A DNA stretch of 64,000 bases from Utricularia gibba (Eukaryota; Streptophyta; Magnoliopsida; Lamiales; Lentibulariaceae), in NCBI GenBank assembly GCA_002189035.1, contig CM007992.1:186001-250000 (forward strand). Direction: 5' to 3'. The notes under the pieces are model-generated. The model made no database searches. It saw only the letters and a list, made by a program, of their open reading frames with translations, and was not told the DNA's origin. The translations under genes and the position numbers were made by a program. Below, piece by piece: positions 22,717 through 33,222 of this stretch; position 1 is the first letter of the stretch; every line of letters begins with the position of its first letter.

Positions 22717-24120
22717 TTAAGAACAGCAAGACGCGGATTGAGCTCGTTCTGTGGCTTTGTCAACAAGAACCATGCCTGATGGATTTTGAGTAGGCTGAGT
22801 TGTAGGGATCCTTTTTGCTGCAAGTATAGGATAGAAGAAAAACACCGCGCTGATTTCATATCTACCAAATGAATGATTTTTCTATACATATCAGAAAGAG
22901 AGACACACACCTATTTCATAGAAGATGTCATTAACATTGATAGCAGACTTGGCAGATGTTTCCAAGAAGAACAAGCCATTATCTTCTGCATAAGCGCGGG
23001 CTTCCTGAATTGCAAAATGAAGAAATTTTTAAAGAGTATTTTCAGTTGAACAGAATTGTGCATTTAGCATGCGAAAAAATCCCCCATAAAACTACAAAAG
23101 ATGAACCGAAGAGTCCAGGATTATAGGGAATGATAAAACTTCTTAGCACTGCTGGAAATTTCAAAACATGAACTCAGTAATAAACAATGGATTCTCTATA
23201 TTTTGAAGATGCACCATGGAAGTCACAGGCATAATATCATAATCAGAGAACTTACTTCATTATCCACCATCCTCTTATCTTCAAGATCACATTTGTTTCC
23301 GGCGAGTGCCATGACAATTTTAGGATTACCTGCAGTCATTGAAAAGCCACATTGAAAGAAGTTTACTTACAAAAGAGTGATCAATATCTTGTTCGTGCAC
23401 AATTTGAACTTTCAGAACATGATAGTAGATAAATAATCAGACCTTGCTTTTGCAACTCTAGGACCCACTTCTTAGCCCGTGCAAATGAGTCCTACATCCC
23501 CAATCAGAGCAAAAAGTTTATGAATCAATATTCCCACCCAAAAAACACTAGTTTGGGGAACGAGATAAGAGAAATCAGCTAAATTGTGGCTACCCAATCA
23601 ATGAAGTAACCCAGAAATGTGCGAAAAAAAAGACAGCCAAAAGCTGTAAGAGGATTTGGGTGCGAGATTACCAAATTAGTGATGTCGTACACGATGATAG
23701 CAGCAGCAGCACCTCTGTAGTACATGGGCGCTAGGCTATGGTACCTTTCCTGACCAGCCGTGTCCCAGATCTCAAACTTCACGGTAGCATTGTTAACGGA
23801 TACTGTCTGAGAGAAAAAAGCAGCACCGATCGTCGATTCCTGGACAAATAATCTCATATCATAAGATCATACTAAAACATAAAAAAGCCCCGCGATGCAT
23901 GGCCTCGAATGAACAAGATCTAAGAAAAAAACAATACTTGGAATTCAAGGAATTGACCCTTGACGAAACGCAAAACGAGGCTCGACTTCCCGGCGCCCAT
24001 ATCTCCTAGTAATACCTGAAAATCGATCAAAAACCCACATCAAATATTCCCGAAATTCTAAACAGAAAAGAAAAAAGTGATCGCACTGACCAGCTTTGCA
24101 TTCAGATTGTTGTGACCCAT
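22717..24120 (-). CDS. RABF2: Rab5-type small GTPase (RABF2/ARA7-like)
   Basis: RABF2 GTPases control endosome fusion and vacuolar transport at multivesicular bodies. I infer seven exons: 24091-24120, 23938-24015, 23672-23839, 23443-23491, 23256-23329, 22911-23004 and 22717-22817, giving 197 residues. The G motifs are all present: GDMGAGKSS (residues 14-22), effector segment [36 protein letters not shown] (120-123) and ETSAKSA. The C-terminus SASCCS carries the cysteines for geranylgeranylation, and the N-terminus [10 protein letters not shown] lacks the myristoylated extension of RABF1/ARA6, so this is the conventional RABF2 type. The gene is intact. It is convergent with the GST gene, only about 200 bases apart. 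Confidence 0.94.
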
Positions 24121-24405
24121 ATTCAATTCACCTGCGAGCTACGAAAAACCCAGATTGATCAGGAGGAATGCAGATGGATGGGCTACACGATTCATTGCTT
24201 CCCCTTCCACACTTATTTTTCAAACACGCCACGATTGTGGCACGCGCCACTGCCGACGTCAGCGTCGAAAACGTGTCATACGGAGTTGTTGTAAATTACT
24301 TAAATACCCTCACCATTAAAGCAAACAGAACCATTATTATTGAGTTCGTAGGAGGTACGGAACAACGCTTCTTAAAAGCGTGAAATGAAACAGTAATTGG
24401 TAAAA

Positions 24406-26570
24406 CTAAAGTCGCGATAACTGAAGAGGAACGTTGAGATCAAGCACTTCATCCCTGCAGGTGACGAGGGGCAGCCTCTCGGTGCCTCCGGCGACCTGCA
24501 TCAGAAGGCGCTGGCAGTTTTCGGCCGCCATGAGCCCCGCAGAGTATGCTCCATGAACCGAACCCTGGTGCTCGACACTCACAGCTTCCCCTGCAAAGAA
24601 AAGATTCCCCACCGTGGCTCGAAGACGATCGTAGATGTCGTCGGAGTTGCCAACAGCATCGTAGGAGTAGCATCCGAGGATATTTGGATCCGTTCCCCAG
24701 TGTGAGACGAGGTACTGCACAGGCTCGGTGGCGCTAGGGAACATCCGCTTTAGCTGCAACATCACAAAACCAGCTGCGGCCTCGTCCGACAGCTTCTCTA
24801 GATCATAGGCCATTGCACCGGCGGCCATATAGACCAGGACAGGATGCCCTGTGGCCTTATGGAGATTCAGGAAATACCCACATGAATAAGACGAGGACGA
24901 AACAACTCCCAGATATTCCACGTTAGGCCAAAAAACATGATCGAATCGTAGAGCGATCTTGTTCTCATTTCCCACACCAAGATCAGATATTGCAGAGAGC
25001 TTCCAGTCTGGTAGCTTAGGGTGAAAGTCGATGGCATTAGCCTTTAGAACCCGAGAGGCACAGTGACTATGGCAGCATCTGCAATGAACTCTGTTCCATC
25101 ATCAACGGTTACAGCCACCTTGTTGTCCCGTTGAGAATTTTTTTAACCCTGAAAATTGAAGCATCAGTTTCAATGCAATATTACCTAGAAATGGTGAGAA
25201 AAATGTATATGCATACCGATGATTTAAACGAATATCCACATTCTCAGAGAGAGCCTTGATCACTGGATCATAACCTTGAACCATAAGCCCATGACCACCT
25301 GTAAGAACTCTCTCCTGAATTAACAGAGACATTAGCCACTAACAACACAAGGCATCCGAGAACCAATATTGCATAAAAAAGGAAATAAAAGCAACCTGAT
25401 CCCAAGCCTTCAGAGAAATCTTGTCAGCATCAGCAGCAAACCATGCCTCCATTCTGCATATGTACCACTGCAGAACTTCAAACGCAAGTCCTTCGGGTCT
25501 GGACAGATTCAAAATTATAATAATCAGTACAATTGTTATAATCTGAAAGCTAAAGGATCTTTGAGTAACAAAAAGAGTACCTCAATTCTGGGTGCCTGTC
25601 TAGAACAATTGTGATAGCTTCTTTGATAGACATGTCATTGCTTTGTTCCTTTCTAATCTTATCCGTCTGTAAGGAAAACAAAGACTATCGGTACCACTGC
25701 TGACAAATATATGTGAGCAAAAGAACTCTTGATAGTTCCATGCATACCTCTTCCAGGATTTTCTTAAAAACAACTCCAACCTCAATGACAGTGGTTTGTG
25801 GAACTTGCTGGCCATTTATGTCAAAAAGCGCATAGCTGAAATGCCAAAAAAAAAAAAAAAATCAAGAATGCGCAATCAGGTGATAATGTCGTTGAAATGA
25901 ATAAAAGAGTGATCTACCTTTGCAAATCATGGTCATATAAAAGGGAATCATCACCACTTGTTGGATACAATGTGAGCCCCAAACGACAAATAATAGGAGA
26001 CAGAGGGTTCTCATGGCAGACACCATGCAACCTGAACAGACTAAGATGTTACGACCAAGGCATCAAAAACCATGAAAAAAGTAACACATAATGAACTACT
26101 CATTGGGAAGATGATAAGAAGAAAAATGATGTTGTATCTTAATAACTTGCCATGAAGCTCCCATGTCAATTGGGCAGCCAAGCGAGTAATCTGTCTGAAT
26201 GCGTCCCCCAATTCTGTCTTGTGACTCCAACAGGATCACCTAAGCAAGAGAATCTTTTTCAGGAAAAACCGGAGAAATTCGACTAAAACTGGAATATTCA
26301 TTACAAACAAACCATACATTAATAGATGCCTTTTGAAGCATATGTGCCGCAGCAATCCCCGATATTCCCCACCAATAACAATCACAGAGGGCGTTGCACT
26401 ACTCAGTTGTTTCTCAAGAAAGGGTGCATAAATGCCTACAGAAAAAAAAAAAAAAAAAAAAAAAAACAGAACGAAGACTCAAGCTTTACGTAAAAAAAAA
26501 GAAAAACCAGTACAGAAAGATGAACCCAGAATCACTTACCTTCAAAAGATTCACCAGAGACCATCGCCAT
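24406..26570 (-). CDS. Peroxisomal polyamine oxidase (PAO2-4 type), three frame breaks
   Basis: This FAD-dependent oxidase family back-converts spermine and spermidine in peroxisomes. I infer nine exons: 26540-26570, 26318-26435, 26151-26239, 25918-26031, 25748-25835, 25581-25666, 25396-25498, 25217-25314 and 24406-25148; after repair the protein is about 490 residues, the family length. The FAD motif [11 protein letters not shown] is in exon 2, followed by [22 protein letters not shown] and [22 protein letters not shown]. The last three residues, SRL, are a type 1 peroxisomal signal. Intron 3 uses a GC donor (ATG|GCAAGT). The frame breaks at a CCCC run (plus strand 26367-26370) inside the FAD motif, once within about 25117-25147, and at CCC 25050-25052; each needs one added base. 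Three breaks could also mean a pseudogene, but splice sites and downstream motifs are perfectly kept. Confidence 0.87.
26442..26466. repeat. 25-base poly(A) tract in polyamine oxidase intron 1
   Basis: An uninterrupted run of 25 A on the plus strand (T on the gene strand) sits just upstream of the exon 2 acceptor, where it serves as part of an extended polypyrimidine tract. Its length is likely unreliable in assembly. Confidence 0.8.
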
Positions 26571-29051
26571 CGTGAAACTCAAAAACCTTTTCTCTCAACC
26601 CAAATCGAAAACGAAACGTCTCCGAACACAGATCAACGAGAGAAAGAAAACCAAGATTACGGTTGTATAGGAACCGGGAAATTAGAAATCAACTCGCAGG
26701 AATGATAAGAGAGGATGAGCAAAAGGCCGGCAATGAAGCGGCTTAAGTTATTTGCGCAACGCAATGAATCGTCAAACCAGCTCTTAATAATCATAATCGC
26801 AAGCATGGAACCAGCATTCCTCGACAATGAAACTAAGATCTCGCCGGAGCATAGATCAATTCCCACCCCTCAGATCTACGAACCGCCTTCTTATCCGGCC
26901 GCCGATGACGCTGCTTCCCTCTGCCTCTCTATCCACCCGAGCCGTCGTCTACCTGTGTGTTTTGGTAACCGCATGATCCCAGGTACTGCATATATAAAGA
27001 AAGGGCTTCAGGGGCAAAGTGGGAATATCACTTAATAAAGGTTCCGTTATCCTTCCAACCTCCACCTCTAACAAACTTTCCCCTCGCAAAATGCGTATGT
27101 TCTGTCCGTTTTTGTCTGAAATTAATTTTCCATTATTAAAAAGGGAAATATAATTCAGGCAATGGAATCTGATGATGCATTATCGCCAGCGTTGTCTCCA
27201 CCGATTCCACATCGCACATGCCCAGTCACTCCACCTGCGTTTGACACAACATTTGCACATGGCTGGGCGCCATCGTACGTCTCCTCGCACCGGTCCACCC
27301 GGTCGGATTCCAGAATTGCCTGCTCCGGTTCTACCGGTTCTTAGCAACGCTTTTACTCAGACTCTAGTAGACGTTTGAGCTGGTTGTGGTTCCCCCTTTT
27401 TTAAACACTATATCTGTTATAATTTATCAATAAATATTTTCGAAAAGTATTTATAAAAATAGAAGATGAAATTCTATATATTATTAAAAATAAGACGTTT
27501 TAAAATTTTTAAAATAAAAATCCATCGTATTTAATAATTAAATTGTTTTTAAAACGATTGGATCCTATGTCTTTGTAGGAAGCGGAGATTCAAATAATGG
27601 GAACTGGCATTCATATATTTGTTCTAAATAATTTCTATTTATATAATAAATTAAATATGTTTTATAAATAATTTTAATTATCAAAACCTTATAAATAAAA
27701 AAATCTATACATACTTATCATTCTAATAAGTGATAGAGCTCTAATTTATATTTAATTAGAATAATTATTGAAAAGTAATTTTCGAAAATTATTATCAAAT
27801 AAAGTCCATATAACACATGGGCCCTGTTCTGTTTAAATAATATCCTAAAGTAATTTTGTTTAATTTTTAACTTTTTCTTTAGTAAAATAAAAAATTCAGA
27901 TTGTGTGATTAATTTTAAAAATTATTGAATTTATTAAATTTCTATTTTAATAATTTAATAATAGATTAATTATAAAAATTATATTATTTATTTTTATCTA
28001 TTTTAAAAATATATTTATATTCTAACACTAAATTACAATAATTTAATATATTAAATTTTTTATTAAATTTATAATGTCGTGCAAAATAGTTTTACTGATT
28101 GTATTCATATAATATCAAAGCAGGCTACATTTTGTATAATATTAAGCATAATTTCAAATTTCAGAATAGTTACATATCTATTCTCTCCATAATCCGTTCA
28201 CAAACTGTGTCCTGATGCGCTGGAACCGGGCACGTGCACAGAATTCAAAACCCAGAAGCAGTGCACCGGACAGCAGCACAAGTTGCATTTGAACTCTATT
28301 ATGAATGAGGTAGCCGTTTTTGAATCAGTTAGTTCGGCGTCCAGATTTCTTTTCTCATAAAAAAAATGAAAACACGTGGATTCTGGAGTGCGCCTCCATA
28401 AACGACGAACCGAAAACAAGGGAAAATGACCTCCAATCCTTTCACGTGGGATCCCATGCCATCCCATCTTTATATTATATTATAAAATAAAATTATGGGC
28501 AGTATTTTTGGATAATATGAGTAAAAATAGGTATTTTAACCTATGAATTTAAATATTTTTTTGTATAATTAAGTGTAAAAATGAATTATATTGTAGGAAT
28601 GGGGTTGATTATATTTGGATGCATGCTAAAAACGGCAACTTGTGTTTTGTCTTTTTGATGGCTGTTTGTGTGTTGTCCTGTGCGGTTTGTATGGCACACG
28701 TGCGTGTCTCGTGATCAACTATTTTTGGTGACGTCGTCAGCGACGCGCTTTTGAAAGTTGCTGCGTCTTTATCCCCAGGGTGATCACCGGATTAGATGGA
28801 CGGTGCAAACGGCCTGCAGTTCTGGAGCCCATGTTTCCAGGGAGAGGCTTCACGGCAATCAAGATGCTGAATGGATTTCCTGTGAAAACATGGTTTTTGT
28901 GTGGGTTGGACTTTGACTGAGTTGGGCTGGGCCGCTGGGAGAATGATGAATTCTCTCTCATTTCCCTCGCCGGAGATCGGATTGCGATTTGGGAATTGGG
29001 GATTTGATTTTAGGGCAGAAGGCGCGGAGGACGCATCGCCACGGATGCGTC
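26571..29051. other. Gene-free region between polyamine oxidase and CTNNBL1
   Basis: About 2.5 kb with divergent promoters at its ends. The centre (27400-28200) is extremely A+T-rich. A G-box-like CACACGTGCG lies near 28697. TGGGCT and TGGGCC (28923-28933) form a site II pair about 120 bases before the CTNNBL1 ATG. Small open frames at 26715-27380 have no recognisable content. Confidence 0.5.
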
Positions 29052-31459
29052 ATGGAGTTTCCGGATACCAAGAAAAGGAAGCTGTCCTCGCCCCCGCCGC
29101 CGGAGCAGCTTCCCTACTCCGATGGATCCGTCGACCTGTCGCTCTTGGAGGCTCTAGAGAAATCTCAACAGAACGCGGTGGAGACCCTGGACCTGAAAAC
29201 CTTGAAGAAACTCGCCCTTGCGTTGGAGCGTCGGCTCAAGGCCAACACGGCGGAGCGGCTCAAGTATCCGGACAATCCGGAGAAGTTTGCTGATTCCGAG
29301 CTCGAGCTCCACGACGAGCTCCAGAAACTTAAAATCCTTGCAGGGGCGCCGGAGCTTTATAAGGAGCTCGTGAAACTCGGTACCCTGGAGTCGATAACCG
29401 GACTTCTCAACCACGACAACACAGATATTGCCATTGATGCGGTCACCCTTTTGCAAGATCTCACTGATGCTGATGTGGTTGAGGACAATGATGAGGCGGC
29501 GCAGGCCCTAGTTGATGCGCTCGTAGAGAACAATGCACTCGAATTGCTTGTCCAGAATTTATCCCGCTTGAATGATTCTGACCCTGACGAATCGGCTGCT
29601 ATTTATAACACTTTGTCCACCATTGAGAATCTTATTGAGGTTAAGCCTTCGTTGTCTGAGCTTGTTTGCGAGAAGACCAAGTTACTGAAATGGCTTCAGA
29701 CCCGAATCAAGATACGTGAATTTGACAGTAACAAGCAGTATGCGTCAGAAATCCTCGCCATTTTGTTGCAGAATAGTATTGCCAATCAGAAGAAGTTCGG
29801 ACAAATGAATGGTGTGGACACATTGTTGCAGGCTGTAGCTATGTATAAGTCGAAAGATCCCAAGACGGGCGATGAGGAGGAAATGGTGGAGAACTTATTT
29901 GATTCTCTGTGCTGCTTGTTAATGCCATTGGAAAATAAAGAAAGATTTGTGAAAGCTGAAGGAGTTGAATTGATGATTATTATAATGAATCAGAAGAAAT
30001 TATGTTATGGTTCTGCTATCCGAGCTTTGGATTTTGCGATGACAAATTATCCTCCTGCCTGTGAGCGTTTTATTGATGTAATGGGGATAAAGACTGCGTT
30101 CCCTGCTTTTATGGGTAAGGCAAGTCTAGCACCCTCACCAATAGCCGCCTTTATGGAAGTTAATTCAGTTTTTAGTTTGATCCAGTTGTTTTTTTCTGTT
30201 TGAAGTGTTTTTGTTTTCCTTGAAGATTCCTTTGAGCAAGAAAAACAAGAAAAAACGCTACAAAGAAGAACTGGAAGAGCGTCTTGTTTCGGTGGTGGCT
30301 TCGCTATTTGGTAAGCATGAAGTTAGTTTGGATACGTCCGGTTGGATTACATCAGATGCTGCTAATGCCTCTTTCTTGTTGAATCTTCACTTGCCTACTT
30401 GGGTTTTTATCTGGTTCTTTCCTGTTGAATCTTTCTTTACTTGTCGACTTGAGTCTTCCAAAGGCTTAATCTTGTATTCTCATGTTACATCCTTGCACTA
30501 TAACACTGAATATTCTAGGTGGGTACTGAGAGGCTCCAGGAGGGAAAGACTGCTGAGTAAATTTGTGGAGAATGAGTATGAAAAAATCGACCGACTCATG
30601 GAACTCTACATGAGGTGATAATCTCTGAATTTTAACGTTCTGACTTCCACTTCACATCAGCCGTTTGATAAATTCTTCTGAACCATTAGGTACTCAGAAA
30701 GAGTGAAGGCGGAGGCTGGAAAACTTGATCAGCTAGAGCTTGATGATCTTGAGGTTATCTATCCATACTTTTGAAATTTTTTTCCCGTAAATTCAATTTT
30801 CAGTGACACCTTTCTAAGTGGCATCCTCTTTCCATCCTAAGCACCCTTTGTCTCATTTCAGATTGACGAGGATGAGAAATACAGCAGAAAGCTGGACGCT
30901 GGGCTTTATACTGTTCAGGTCCCTATGATGTGATATCTTATCCCTTCCACTTTCTTCCAGCCATTTGTAGTTGTGGAGCATGACTCGTTCTCCCTTTTTT
31001 TTTTTTTGCAGTTAATAGCGGTTATATTGGGCCATCTATGGACATCCGAGTAAGTCCCTTCCTCCCTTCCATGTCCAGCTCATCTCCTTCCTGAGATGCT
31101 CACTCCAATGATCTCGCCGTTCTTTGCAGACACCACGGAATCCAGTCAAGAATCGAGCTGTTGCTGAGACAGCAAAGGTTAACGAAGAAGGATCTGCAGG
31201 ACATACTCCAGGTACATCTCCATCCCCTTACCTCCCCTGCAGCTACTTCTCGTGTGTGCTGCTTGTCTGCATCCTTGTGAATGAGGGCCATTTACAAATT
31301 TGATCAGTTTTTTCATACATATATGATAAGAGGATGAGATTTCTAAATCATGGGTATGAATGGCAGGAATACCATGACAACATAGGTGATCTTGATGGAC
31401 CCGAAGAGAAGGAAAGAGCTCAGTCAAGAATCTTGAAATTCATTTCCTCCTTTTCATGA
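29052..31459 (+). CDS. CTNNBL1: Beta-catenin-like protein 1 (CTNNBL1), spliceosome-associated, one frame break
   Basis: CTNNBL1 is an armadillo-repeat nuclear protein that binds CDC5L in the Prp19 complex of the spliceosome. I infer eight exons: 29052-30119, 30226-30310, 30519-30614, 30690-30753, 30862-30918, 31012-31049, 31130-31211 and 31367-31459, giving about 527 residues, the plant family length. The N-terminus EFPDTKKRKL resembles a nuclear signal. Recognisable segments are KYPDNPEKFADSELELHDEL, DSLCCLLMPLENKERFVKAE, IPLSKKNKKKRYKEELEERL and the C-terminal EYHDNIGDLDGPEEKERAQ. Intron 1 has a GC donor (AAG|GCAAGT), the only choice that keeps the conserved MGKIPLSKK join. Exon 3 needs one extra G in the GGG run at 30521-30523 to read FGGVLRGSRRERLL. 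LSM8, another splicing gene, follows on the same strand. Confidence 0.92.
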
Positions 31460-32146
31460 AACACTCCCACCACTTGACTGCTCTGCTTTCGTTTTGCAGT
31501 GCAACGTATTTCCGTAGAATCCTATCTAAAACCCGGGATTGATAAAACTTTTTTTATTTTATTTTACATGGGTATTGTGAATGTTCTAGAATGATGCAGA
31601 ACGTACATCAACAATACTAACTATTTTATTTTAGTTTAATCAATCATGTGTAATAAGTTAATAGTTAATTAAAATTGATTGTTTCATAAGTTGGGCTATT
31701 TAAAGTGAGTATCGAGGCCCAGTGGTGTGGGCGTAGAGATTTTGAACTTGTCGCCGGATTCTGAACGTTTCTTAGGGATAACCAGGTACTGGATGCCGTC
31801 GCAGGCGAAGGCTGGTTACTGATTGTTCTAGGAAGTATTCGTAAGTTTCGATCTACGATTTACTCGGTATTAACTTCTGCTAGTGTTTTACGAATTTGAA
31901 TAGTGAGAATTGCCGGTAAGTTTTCGAATTCATTAGATATCAGAGCAGTTGGAAATTTTTCAAGTATTGGTGTGCTTGAGCTTGTTTGTTCATTTCTTTG
32001 ATTTATTATGGTTTTTCATGGTGGTTCTGGAAATGGTTCAGGCCCTGTTTCAATTGAATAACCTTGTCATTTATATTTGATCAGAAACTATTAAGGAACG
32101 GATTTGGCCGGAATACATTGTTCTATTTCGTGGTAACTCCAAGGAG
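31460..32146. other. Intergenic region with the LSM8 leader
   Basis: The left part is A+T-rich CTNNBL1 3' flank. TGGGCT and GGCCCA elements near 31693-31725 may belong to the LSM8 promoter. The rest is probably LSM8 5' UTR, perhaps with an intron. No coding feature is seen. Confidence 0.5.
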
Positions 32147-32791
32147 ATGGCTAGTGGAACTGGATTGGAGTCTCTTGTTGATCGTATGTAATCTGTTCTC
32201 AGACTTGACACTTCTGGCTATTTGGCTTGCTTAAATGAAATTCGACTGATTCTTTTTTGGGCTTTCAGAAACAATATCAGTTATCACAAATGATGGCCGA
32301 AATATTGTGGTAAGCTTCTGATTTTGGGCTCTGCGATGAAGAATTGAGTATTTTGATGCTTGCAAACTGACGCTATGCGTTATTCATGCAGGGAGTTCTT
32401 AAAGGTTTCGATCAGGCAACGAACATTATACTGGATGAGTCTCATGAAAGGGTTTACTCCACAAAGGTTAGCTTTCGCACGAATTTGGTCTTGTTTTTTA
32501 TCTCTAAAAGCATCTTGCTTAAAGCAACCAGCTTTGTATGTTCACCCTGTCTTCGATGCAGGAAGGTGTACAACAGCTTGTTTTGGGCCTGTACATCATT
32601 CGAGGAGATAACATGTATTGTGTTTTATGTTTAATCTGCAGTTGTGCATAACGTTTACTCTCTCCTTTTTTTTTAAAGTAGTCCTGTTTTACTGCTACAG
32701 AAGCATAGTTGGGGAAATCGATGAAGAAATTGATGCAGACTTGGACTTGTCGAAAGTTAGAGCTCACCCTTTGAAGCCAGTCATTCACTAA
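32147..32791 (+). CDS. LSM8: U6 snRNA-associated Sm-like protein LSm8
   Basis: LSm8 defines the nuclear LSm2-8 ring that binds the 3' oligo(U) end of U6 snRNA and supports splicing. I infer five small exons: 32147-32183, 32269-32309, 32392-32466, 32562-32614 and 32701-32791, giving 98 residues with consistent phases. The Sm1 motif is TISVITNDGRNIVGVLKGFD and the Sm2 motif is GLYIIRGDNISIVGEID. The protein starts MASGTGLESLVDQ and ends with HPLKPVIH, as in other plant LSm8 proteins. The gene is intact. Confidence 0.95.
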
Positions 32792-33222
32792 GTTCTGAAA
32801 ACCAAGTACTGATTTCTTAAGAAGCATTTTGTGCCTAAACCATTGATCCCAATACCCTTAACTCACTCTATGAGTTTCTCCGATGTCTGTGGAAGTCGTG
32901 ACTTCATTCCCCAAGGTACTGATTACAAGTTTGCACTCTTTCACTAACGTTATAATTTTTGAACCTCCACCAGAAACCTGAATGAGTACTTGACATTTTC
33001 TGAGCTTGAAAGTAGCTATGAGTTTATTGATATCAGTGTGCAGAAGGAACCACAGAAGGGAGTTGAAATGGGACTACAAATACCACATTTTTGGTGGTAA
33101 GCAAGAAGATGAAGAAAAGCTACATTTGTGATGCAGTCAAGTCGTGTATGGTGCACAAACCGTTTAGGTACAGTAAAGTACAAGTAGATATATGAAGCTG
33201 AGCTGAAGGGATCCAGATTCAT
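32792..33222. other. Convergent intergenic region between LSM8 and YSL
   Basis: This region contains the 3' flanks of both genes. No exon, repeat or RNA gene could be identified. Confidence 0.5.

Noticed and set aside
29052-32791. CTNNBL1 and LSM8 as a functional splicing gene pair
   Set aside because: Both act in splicing, but in different complexes and with separate promoters; co-location is most likely accidental.
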